Assembly (NCBI GenBank): GCA_016794035.1
Contig: JAEUHS010000055.1
Location: 75,351 to 110,232 of the forward strand
DNA length: 34,882 nucleotides
From: Planctomycetota bacterium
GTDB taxonomy: Bacteria; Planctomycetota; UBA1135; UBA2386
Direction of reading: 5' to 3'
The first letter of the stretch is position 1. Every line of letters starts with the position of its first letter. Positions 15,735 through 22,347 of this stretch are shown here, piece after piece. The notes beneath the pieces are model-generated. The model had not been told where the DNA came from, did no database searches, and saw only the letters and a program-made list of their open reading frames with translations. The position numbers and the translations under genes are program-made.

Positions 15735-15740
15735 TACTCT
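15735..15740 (+). promoter_or_regulatory. -10-like TACTCT upstream of the large secreted protein
   Basis: A perfect TAnnnT located 75 nt before the ATG at 15816. It would give a leader of roughly 70 nt that includes the strong ribosome-binding site. No convincing -35 is visible. Confidence 0.3.
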
Positions 15741-15800
15741 CTGCCCTCGACGACCGAGACTCGTCCGCGGCGACCATCCGATCGCCACGTCCTTCTCTCC

Positions 15801-15807
15801 AGAGGAG
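15801..15807 (+). promoter_or_regulatory. strong ribosome-binding site AGAGGAG
   Basis: AGAGGAG lies 8 nt before ATG 15816 and fixes that start over upstream in-frame codons. It is the clearest Shine-Dalgarno sequence in the window and points to high expression of the secreted protein. Confidence 0.8.
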
Positions 15808-15815
15808 TGAAGACA

Positions 15816-17669
15816 ATGAAGCGAATCCTCCTGACTTTGACGACGGTCACGCTGTGCGCGGCACCTGCGGCAACGCAGTGCTTCGACGCCAGCGTGCCGG
15901 GCACGCTGATCGCGACCGCCGGGAGCATCCCGGGCGACGATGCGATCAGCACCACGTTCCTGCCGCTCGGGTTCAAGCTGGTCCTCGGCGGCGCTGCGCT
16001 GCCTGCCTACACGCACTTCCGCGTCGGCACCAACGGCTGGCTGTTCCTCAGCGACGGCGTCAGTACGGCGGGCATGCCGTTCGACAACAGCTACGGCAGC
16101 ACCGGGATCTCCAATGAGGGCCTGCGAGGCAGCACCGGCTACCACCCGCTGATCGCGCCGTACTGGGGCGATCTCGTCGTCGCGCCGACCGGGGGCATCT
16201 ACTTCCACGGCACGCCTGGCGCCAGCTGCAGGATCTCGTGGATCGACGTGTACGACTACAACCTGGCGACGCTGAAGAGCTTCCAGGTCGAGTTGTTCGC
16301 CACCGGCGAGATCCGGTTCGGCTACAGCGCTGGCATGAACGTCGCTGCCGGCGGCAGCAAGTACGTCGCGGTCTCGAGCCGCAACGGGGTCGCATTGCCC
16401 GCCGTCGGCGACTTCGTGCCCGGGCCGGCGACCACCACCACGGGCCTCATCTACCAGACGTTCCCGTACGGGATGTTCGATCTCGGCGGCCGGTCGATCA
16501 CGTTCGCACCGGACGGCAGCGGCGGCTGGCGAGAGGACCTGACGTGCGAACCGGCGAGCCACACCAGCTACGGCGCCGGCTGCTACGACTTCGCCAACCC
16601 CGCCCAGTCGTTCTACCAGTTCTTCCCCGACTCGGCGCTCGCCGCGGCGGTCCTGCAGGGCAACGCCATGATGCTCGCGCCGACCGCGACCGGCTACACC
16701 GCCACCTGGCTGCCCGGTGGCGCCACGGCCTATGTGATCCCGACGGGCCTGGCGGCGGCGTTGCCGCGCACGGACGACGGCTACACCGTGATCACGCCAT
16801 CGAGGTCGATGCCGGTGCCCGGCGGCACGGCGCCGCAACTCACGATCGAGCACAACGGCAACATCCTGGTCGGCAACGGCGCGAACCACAGCTTCGACTG
16901 GACGCCGACGAGTTCGGAGATGACGTCGGCACCGCTGGCGGGCTTCTACAGCTGGCACGACTTCAACGACACCGAACCGGGCAGTGGCGCGATCCTGACC
17001 GAGGAACTCGGTGACGTGCTCTACGTCACCTGGGACAGCGTCGAGAGCTTCGCCACCCCGGAGCTGCGCAACCCCAGCACGATGCAGTTCCAGATCGACC
17101 TCGCCACCGGCGTCGTCACCTGCCTGTGGGTCAAGGTGGACAACAACACGACAGCCAACACGGGCAGCGCCTTCCTGGTCGGCTACACCGGCCCGGCAGC
17201 GGCACCGGATCCGGGGCCGATCGCGCTGGCCATGGATCTGCCGATCACGACGGCGAACAACCTGAAGGCGCTGAAGCTGACCGCTGACGTGCCGCCGATC
17301 TGCACGCCGGCTCTCGGCACGATCGTGACCTACGTGACGAGCAACATGCCCGAGTTCGCCCCAGGCACCCAGTTCTACGTCGGCGCGCTGGCACTGAGCT
17401 TCGGCCCCGTCGCACCGTTCGATCTCGCCAGCATCGGTGCACCGGGGTGCTTCGTGCACATCGTCTCGGTCGACGGCATCAGCGACCTGGTCGCGATGGC
17501 GCCCGAACACCTGACGCCGATCTTCTATCCGCCCGGCACGCCGGCGGGCCTGAGGATCTACGCCCAGTCGGTGGCGCTGTTCGATGCCGACCATCCGCTG
17601 CCGAATGGCCAGAACGCCTTCGGCATGGTGACCAGCAACGCGATCGAGAGCCTCGTCGCCCCGTTCTGA
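15816..17669 (+). CDS. large secreted protein with two nidogen-like modules
   Basis: A 617-residue exported protein of unknown function. The signal peptide covers about residues 1-20 (KRILLTLTTVTLCAAPAAT, mature start probably Gln21). Two beta-rich modules resemble each other in layout: about 25-240 (FRVGTNGWLFLSDG, then HPLIAPYWGDL, then FQVELFATGEIRFGY) and about 330-480 (HSFDWTPTSS, then FYSWHDFNDTEPGSG, then MQFQIDLATGVVTCLW). This is the pattern of nidogen-type extracellular domains. A Cys-containing linker (SYGAGCYDF) separates them. The C-terminal ~120 residues (FDLASIGAPGC, NAFGMVTSNAIESL) resemble a domain common on secreted proteins of high-GC planctomycetes. It is probably surface or matrix material. 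A nested hairpin follows the gene. Confidence 0.9.
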   Translation: MKRILLTLTTVTLCAAPAATQCFDASVPGTLIATAGSIPGDDAISTTFLPLGFKLVLGGAALPAYTHFRVGTNGWLFLSDGVSTAGMPFDNSYGSTGISNEGLRGSTGYHPLIAPYWGDLVVAPTGGIYFHGTPGASCRISWIDVYDYNLATLKSFQVELFATGEIRFGYSAGMNVAAGGSKYVAVSSRNGVALPAVGDFVPGPATTTTGLIYQTFPYGMFDLGGRSITFAPDGSGGWREDLTCEPASHTSYGAGCYDFANPAQSFYQFFPDSALAAAVLQGNAMMLAPTATGYTATWLPGGATAYVIPTGLAAALPRTDDGYTVITPSRSMPVPGGTAPQLTIEHNGNILVGNGANHSFDWTPTSSEMTSAPLAGFYSWHDFNDTEPGSGAILTEELGDVLYVTWDSVESFATPELRNPSTMQFQIDLATGVVTCLWVKVDNNTTANTGSAFLVGYTGPAAAPDPGPIALAMDLPITTANNLKALKLTADVPPICTPALGTIVTYVTSNMPEFAPGTQFYVGALALSFGPVAPFDLASIGAPGCFVHIVSVDGISDLVAMAPEHLTPIFYPPGTPAGLRIYAQSVALFDADHPLPNGQNAFGMVTSNAIESLVAPF

Positions 17670-17701
17670 CCACCCCGACGGCCGCTGCGCGGCCGGTCGC
17701 A

Positions 17702-17740
17702 CGACGAGCCCGGAGACTCGACGAGTCGCCGGGCTCGTCG
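17702..17740 (+). terminator. nested 12+5-bp hairpin after the secreted protein
   Basis: A 12-bp perfect stem (17702-17713 with 17729-17740) continues, after a single A/G mismatch, into a 5-bp stem (GACTC, 17715-17719, with GAGTC, 17723-17727) capped by a 3-nt loop. It starts 33 nt after the stop codon. It is followed by CTCCTTGG rather than a U-tract. The position and 17 bp of pairing make a terminator or 3'-end stabiliser likely. Confidence 0.7.
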
Positions 17741-17822
17741 CTCCTTGGCGCCGTTCTGGCAACGTTCCGTATCCGCCCAGAGCAGCGTTGCCTGCACCCG
17801 CGGCGCGCGCTCTCCTTCGGCG

Positions 17823-18617
17823 ATGCCACTGCGCGAACGCCTGCACGAGATCGTGTTCGAAGCCGACACGCGCGCCGGCAGGGCGTTCGACGTCGGGCTG
17901 CTGGTGCTGATCCTCGGCAGCGTCGTGGCGATCGCGCTCGAGAGCGTGCCCGACCTCGGCGCCGAGCACCGCGCCGGCCTGCGCGCGCTCGAATGGGTGT
18001 TCACGGCCCTGTTCACGCTCGAGTATGCGGTGCGCCTGTACTGCGTGCGGAACCCGTTCGCCTACGCGCGCAGCTTCTTCGGCGTGATCGACCTGCTGGC
18101 GATCCTGCCGGCGTACCTGGGCCTCGTGTTCGTCGACACCCACAGCCTCGGCATCGTGCGCGTGCTGCGGCTGGTGCGCGTGTTCCGCGTGCTGAAGCTG
18201 GTGCAGTTCCTCGGCGAGGCGAGCGTGCTGCGCGCGGCGCTGCGCCGCAGCCTGCACAAGATCATCGTCTTCCTGCTCGCCGTCATCTGCATGGTCATCG
18301 TGCTCGGCACCGCGATGTACGTCGTCGAGGGCTCGGCGAGCGGCTTCGACAGCATCCCGCGCGGCATCTACTGGGCGATCGTCACGCTGACCACGGTCGG
18401 CTACGGCGATATCGCGCCGAAGACCGTCGCCGGCCAGGCGCTGGCGTCGTTCGTGATGCTGCTCGGCTACGGCATCCTCGCGGTGCCGACCGGCATCGTC
18501 TCCGCCGAACTGGTGCGCCAGCCCCCGCGCACCTCGACGCAGCACTGCCCGCACTGCGCCGCCGAGGGCCACGCCGACGACGCGATCTTCTGTCGCCGCT
18601 GCGGCAAGTCGATGTGA
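17823..18617 (+). CDS. voltage-gated K+ channel with C-terminal zinc ribbon
   Basis: A 264-residue six-helix ion channel. S1-S3 are at about 20-105, and S4 is an Arg ladder (RVLRLVRVFRVLKLV). S5 is at about 142-166, the pore helix and selectivity filter TVGYGD at 191-196, and S6 follows (VMLLGYGILAVPTGIVSAEL). The layout is that of KvAP-type bacterial voltage-gated potassium channels. Unusually, the cytosolic C-terminus ends in a zinc-ribbon knuckle pair, Cys242-x2-Cys245 and Cys257-x2-Cys260, instead of a cyclic-nucleotide or RCK domain. ATG 17823 is preferred because upstream in-frame residues run back over the hairpin and look non-coding. It stands alone, converging on the radical SAM gene. 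Confidence 0.93.
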   Translation: MPLRERLHEIVFEADTRAGRAFDVGLLVLILGSVVAIALESVPDLGAEHRAGLRALEWVFTALFTLEYAVRLYCVRNPFAYARSFFGVIDLLAILPAYLGLVFVDTHSLGIVRVLRLVRVFRVLKLVQFLGEASVLRAALRRSLHKIIVFLLAVICMVIVLGTAMYVVEGSASGFDSIPRGIYWAIVTLTTVGYGDIAPKTVAGQALASFVMLLGYGILAVPTGIVSAELVRQPPRTSTQHCPHCAAEGHADDAIFCRRCGKSM

Positions 18618-18801
18618 GCGGGCCACGGCGACCGCGGGAGGCAGAAGAACGTCAGGAGCACCCAGGCGCTGCGCGGGACGACCGCGGACGCACCGCCGGC
18701 TGTTCGCGGGCCCGTGGCCGGGTCCACCACCGCCGCCGCGGTGCTGGTTGCCCGGGTTTCCCCGCGTGTCGCCGACGCGCAGCGGCGGTGCCGGTATCGA
18801 C

Positions 18802-18854
18802 ACTGGCTCCTGCCGTTCGTCTCGCCGGCGGCGAGACGGACTACAGGAACCAGT
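18802..18854. terminator. 53-bp inverted repeat at a convergent junction
   Basis: Two 25-nt arms (18802-18826 and 18830-18854) match at 21 of 25 positions around a 3-nt loop; the innermost eight pairs, GTCTCGCC with GGCGAGAC, are perfect. Read as minus-strand RNA, two of the four mismatches become G-U pairs. The radical SAM stop codon (18841-18843) and its last four codons form one arm. It is probably a bidirectional terminator serving the K+ channel and radical SAM genes. The 222-bp gap from 18618 holds nothing else I recognise. Confidence 0.7.
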
Positions 18855-20163
18855 CCCGCTGCTCGGGCGCCGGCGCCTCGTCCGGCAGCGGCGCACTCGC
18901 GTTCACCAGTTCCTCGAGCCACCAGTTCGTGCTGTTGTAGAGGCAGGTGACCTCGCGGCACTCGTGGCTGGCGTCGAACGCGTCGAGCAGCCTGCCGGTC
19001 GCGTGCTGGCCGGCGGCGGGCACCTGCCACAGGTCCTTGCCGCCGAGTTGGGCCTTCTCGACGCCGCGGTGCGCGGGGCAGTTGAACGAGCCGAGCGGCG
19101 TCACGACCTGGCGCAGCATCTGCATGTGGCAGGTCTTCGGCTGCCTGGTGTAGTCGCGCCAGGTGCCCGACATCAGCACGCGCAGGTTGGTGCTGGCCAG
19201 CACGCGGAAGCCGTCGCGCACCACGGCGCGCGCCTGCTCGAGGTTGTGCTGGATGCGCGCCACCACGGCCTTCAGCTCCGCCTCGGTCTTTTGCGGATCC
19301 ATGACCTCGGCGCCGTCCTCCTGGCGCTCGAGGAACGGCTTGAACGAGATGTAGTCGAACTGCGCGTCCGAGGCGCGCTTGGCCGCCATCACCATCTCGT
19401 GGATGTTCTCGACGATCTTGACCTCGCCGCGGCTGCCGCCCTTCCAGGTGATCACGTAGGAGAAGCCGAGCTGCACGGCCGGGTTGGCCGCCTTGATCTT
19501 CGGCATCCAGCTGCAGATCTCGTCGAGCGTCAGGGTCTTGCTCGACGGGTTGTGCATGCGCCGGAACACCTCGTTGCTGCCGGAGTCGAGCGACAGGCGC
19601 ACCCAGTCGCCGTCGGTGAAGAACGGCGCCGCCGCCAGCAGGCGGTCACCGCGGCTGCCGTTGCTGACGACGGCGACCGACAGGTCGAGCCCCTTGAGGA
19701 ACTCGACGAACGCGGCGAAGCCCGGATACAGCGTCGGCTCGCCGCCGCCGATCAGGATCACGCTGCGCAGGCCGCGTTCGGCCATGCGGGAGATCGAGTC
19801 GCGCAGCTCCTGGTCCTCGTGGCGCACCTTGCTGTTGAGGATGTCCCAGTCGATGCAGTGGTCGCAGGCGTAGTTGCACGCGGTCGTCAGGTCGAGGTTG
19901 ATCGACAGCGGCGCGATGTCGGGCAGGTCCGGCACCGCCTGGCCGGCGGCACGCGCGGCGCGCGCGGCACGCTGCCAGCGCACGTAGTCGACGACCTGCG
20001 GCCACATGCTCGGCTGCTGCAGCTTGCGCGCGAAGTCGTGGATCTGCTCGACGGAGCGGCGGTCCGCCTGCGTCCCGTCACCCGTCGCAGACGTGGCGGA
20101 GGAGGTCCGCGTAGAGCCGGAGCCGGGCGTCGACGAGATTGGCGAGGGCTGTGGTTCGGTCAC
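18841..20163 (-). CDS. radical SAM enzyme with SPASM-like cysteine-rich C-terminus
   Basis: A 440-residue radical SAM protein if GTG 20163 is the start. The 4Fe-4S/SAM motif CNYACDHC places cysteines at 96, 100 and 103. It is followed by the GGGEPTLYPGF motif and the strand LSVAVVSNGSRGD. The C-terminal third carries further cysteines (KTCHMQ, GSFNCPAHRG, HECREVTC), as in SPASM or twitch domains that bind extra clusters, a layout found in peptide- and sugar-modifying enzymes. The substrate is unknown. The first ~30 residues are Ser/Thr/Pro/Gly-rich and overlap the upstream oxidoreductase gene by 86 nt in another frame; no ATG, GTG or TTG start that avoids this overlap was found before the conserved region, so the start is uncertain. 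Confidence 0.9.
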   Translation of the reverse strand: MTEPQPSPISSTPGSGSTRTSSATSATGDGTQADRRSVEQIHDFARKLQQPSMWPQVVDYVRWQRAARAARAAGQAVPDLPDIAPLSINLDLTTACNYACDHCIDWDILNSKVRHEDQELRDSISRMAERGLRSVILIGGGEPTLYPGFAAFVEFLKGLDLSVAVVSNGSRGDRLLAAAPFFTDGDWVRLSLDSGSNEVFRRMHNPSSKTLTLDEICSWMPKIKAANPAVQLGFSYVITWKGGSRGEVKIVENIHEMVMAAKRASDAQFDYISFKPFLERQEDGAEVMDPQKTEAELKAVVARIQHNLEQARAVVRDGFRVLASTNLRVLMSGTWRDYTRQPKTCHMQMLRQVVTPLGSFNCPAHRGVEKAQLGGKDLWQVPAAGQHATGRLLDAFDASHECREVTCLYNSTNWWLEELVNASAPLPDEAPAPEQRDWFL

Positions 20164-21040
20164 GGGATCGCTGGGTCAGGAGTCCGGCGAAACGATACAC
20201 GAGCTGCCGCAGCGGATCAGGTGTCTTCACCTCGCGTCCGCCGCCGGCGAACGAGATCGTGTAGCCGGCGCCGATGCGGCGCTCCATGCGGCAGCCGTCG
20301 ACCTCGATCCACGCCGGCCGCGGCTGCTGTGGACAATGCTGCACGTGCAGCTCGACCCGGACCTGGCGGTTGCCGGCGCGCAGTTCGAAGCGCACGACGT
20401 TGTGCTCGGCATCGGCGCGTGCGTCGCTCTGGCCGATCTCGGCCAACAGGGCCGCCGAGGCCCACGGCACCAGTGCCTGCACCACGCTGAGCACGTGTGA
20501 CAGCGAGTCCTCGACCATCGACGGACCACGGCCGACCGGCGACAGACGCATCCGGACTTCGCGCGGCGGCTCGGTGCGCAGCTGCGGGAACAGCTCGAAC
20601 AGCGCCGGCAGCACGAACGGCCACTGGCAGTTCTCGTCGAGCAGCAGCCCGCGCGCCGCGAACGTCCGGATGCGCGCGCGGCCGGCTTCGGCCTCGCGCC
20701 AGCCGACCAGCGGCTTCTCGCACAGGCACGCGACGCCGGCGGCGAGCGCGGCGTCGAGCGCCGCCGCATGGCTCGGCACCGGCGACGCGATCACCAGCGC
20801 ATCGACGGCGCCCGCGAGCGCGGCGGTGTCGGCCGCCGCATCGACCGGATGGCCCAGCGTCGCCGTCAACTGCTTCGCGCCGCGCAACGCGCCGTTCGCG
20901 TCGCGGCCAGCGACGGCCGTCACGCGACAGCCGGCCGCTGCGAACGCCGCCGCGAGGTACGGCCCGAGCCCCTGCTGTGTGCGGCCGGCGCCGACGATGC
21001 CGATGCGCGGTGCGTGGTCGGGGACTGGAACCGTGCTCAC
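20078..21040 (-). CDS. Gfo/Idh/MocA-family oxidoreductase
   Basis: A 320-residue NAD(P)-dependent oxidoreductase-like protein. The N-terminal Rossmann loop is GIVGAGRTQQGLGPYLA. The strand DALVIASPVPSH and the signature CEKPL (with the conserved lysine) place it in the Gfo/Idh/MocA family, which oxidises or epimerises sugars and cyclitols. The C-terminal beta domain is present but divergent. The start is GTG 21040, with a TACCCT -10-like element 6 nt upstream. It overlaps the radical SAM gene by 86 nt, so the two are surely cotranscribed and probably act on one pathway. Confidence 0.9.
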   Translation of the reverse strand: MSTVPVPDHAPRIGIVGAGRTQQGLGPYLAAAFAAAGCRVTAVAGRDANGALRGAKQLTATLGHPVDAAADTAALAGAVDALVIASPVPSHAAALDAALAAGVACLCEKPLVGWREAEAGRARIRTFAARGLLLDENCQWPFVLPALFELFPQLRTEPPREVRMRLSPVGRGPSMVEDSLSHVLSVVQALVPWASAALLAEIGQSDARADAEHNVVRFELRAGNRQVRVELHVQHCPQQPRPAWIEVDGCRMERRIGAGYTISFAGGGREVKTPDPLRQLVYRFAGLLTQRSRDRTTALANLVDARLRLYADLLRHVCDG

Positions 21041-21046
21041 GCGCCG

Positions 21047-21052
21047 AGGGTA
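21047..21052 (-). promoter_or_regulatory. -10-like TACCCT upstream of the Gfo/Idh/MocA gene
   Basis: On the minus strand this perfect TAnnnT ends 6 nt before the GTG at 21040, with no Shine-Dalgarno. It fits a leaderless start, separating this pair from the desaturase gene upstream. Confidence 0.4.
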
Positions 21053-21100
21053 GCAGTTCGCCCGCGACGGGTCAGCTGCACGTTGTCCGGCAGCCGCGCG

Positions 21101-22060
21101 TCAGCGCGTCATGCAGCCGCGCGTGCTGTCCCACAGGTGGAGGCGCAGGCACCGCCAGATCTGGCGCGGGCTCAGCGAGGTCGCGCCCGGCGTCTGGAAC
21201 TCGGCGATGCCGGCCATCGCCTCGGGCAGGCGATAGAACGGGATGCGCGCGTTGACGTGGTGCACGTGGTGGTAGCCGATGTTGCCGGTCAGCCAGTTCA
21301 TCACCGGCCCCATGCGGATGTAGCTGGACGAGTGCAGCGCGGCGCCGAGGTAGGTCCAGTCCTTGCCTTCCATGACGCGCGCCTTCGGATAGTTGTGCTG
21401 CGCGTAGAACAGATACGCACCGACCGCGCAGGCGACGGTCATCGGCAGAAGCAGCAGGAACAACATCAGCGCCGGCGCGAACACCGCGAGCAGCGCGATC
21501 AGCGCCCCGTGCATGCCGATCGACAGCGCCGAGTCGAAGTGCTGGCGACGATCGACGAGGAACGAGCGGATGCACATCCCGTAGAGGAAGATCGTCAGGT
21601 AGCCGAGCGCGATCGTGATCGGATGGCGCTGCAGGGTGTAGCGCAGCCGTTCCATGCGCCCGGCCTTCGCCCAGCTCGCGGTCGTCATGATCGGGTACGA
21701 GCCGATGCTGCTGCCGTACAGCTTGCCGACGTTGCGGTGATGGTGCTCGTGCGAGCGCGACCAGATGCTCGGCGGGTTCAGCACCAGCAGGCCGTAGCAG
21801 TACATCAGGGCACCCGCGGTCCGGGAGCCCTTCAGGATCGCGCCGTGCTGGTAGTCGTGGTAGATGATGAACAACCGCACCAGCACGAAGCCGAGCAGGA
21901 TGCTCGCCGGCACGCGCAACAGCCAGGTCGGCACGACGCAGATCGCGGCGGCGAGAGCGAAGGCGACCGCCAGGGTCGAGACCAGGTGCCACCAGCTGCG
22001 GCCGCGCTGCTCGTGGGCATAGACCAGACTGTGCCGGATGATCTCTTTGGAGTCTCGCAT
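21101..22060 (-). CDS. membrane fatty-acid desaturase
   Basis: A 319-residue membrane di-iron desaturase from ATG 22060. Three histidine boxes are present: HDYQH, HEHHH and HHVHH, the ligands of the di-iron centre. Hydrophobic stretches occur before box 1 (two) and between boxes 2 and 3 (two to three), the usual four-helix topology. It would introduce a double bond or hydroxyl group in a lipid acyl chain using O2; regiospecificity cannot be read. An in-frame GTG at 22126 would add 22 Arg-rich residues. A TAACAT hexamer at 22163-22168 would be 37 nt before that GTG, so the longer form is possible. The 287-bp divergent gap to the next gene otherwise shows nothing clear. Confidence 0.93.
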   Translation of the reverse strand: MRDSKEIIRHSLVYAHEQRGRSWWHLVSTLAVAFALAAAICVVPTWLLRVPASILLGFVLVRLFIIYHDYQHGAILKGSRTAGALMYCYGLLVLNPPSIWSRSHEHHHRNVGKLYGSSIGSYPIMTTASWAKAGRMERLRYTLQRHPITIALGYLTIFLYGMCIRSFLVDRRQHFDSALSIGMHGALIALLAVFAPALMLFLLLLPMTVACAVGAYLFYAQHNYPKARVMEGKDWTYLGAALHSSSYIRMGPVMNWLTGNIGYHHVHHVNARIPFYRLPEAMAGIAEFQTPGATSLSPRQIWRCLRLHLWDSTRGCMTR

Positions 22061-22162
22061 GGGGCTCGCGCAGCGGAAAGCAGGGCGAGCGATGCGAGGC
22101 TCTGCCTTGCGCCACCGCCGCAGCACGGAATCGCGCTGCCCGACGATGACCAGACGGGCGGG

Positions 22163-22168
22163 ATGTTA
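22163..22168 (-). promoter_or_regulatory. -10-like TAACAT upstream of the desaturase
   Basis: A perfect TAnnnT on the minus strand in the divergent gap, 102 nt upstream of the preferred ATG and 36 nt upstream of an alternative GTG. No clear -35. Confidence 0.3.
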
Positions 22169-22347
22169 CCACGAGGCCGACGCCGGCAGACCACGCACTT
22201 GTCTGTAGTTGGAGGCGAACGTCCCGCATGCCGCACAGCCGGCCCGGCTCAGCAGGTCCTCAGCCCAAGCACGCCAGCCCCCCGGCCGTGCCGACCTTCT
22301 CGGCGTCTTGGCTGTTCCGCCACCGCGGCGCGCGCGACACTCGCCGC

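Larger units (their letters stand above)
15448..15815. other. 368-bp divergent intergenic region
   Basis: This is the largest non-coding gap, between the Deg9-like protease (-) and the large secreted protein (+). It holds a TACGGT -10-like element for the protease, an 8-bp inverted repeat (15617-15647), a TACTCT -10-like element and a strong ribosome-binding site for the secreted protein. I see no convincing small gene or structured RNA beyond these. Confidence 0.6.

Noticed and set aside
18621..18718. GGCCACGG at 18621 and CCGTGGCC at 18711 as a long-range stem
   Set aside because: An 8-bp match across an 82-nt loop is expected by chance in this composition, and a far better hairpin lies just downstream.
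15654..18896. 1080-codon minus-strand open frame
   Set aside because: It is antisense to the secreted protein and the K+ channel, both with strong motifs, and its composition is Arg/Ala/Val/Asp noise.
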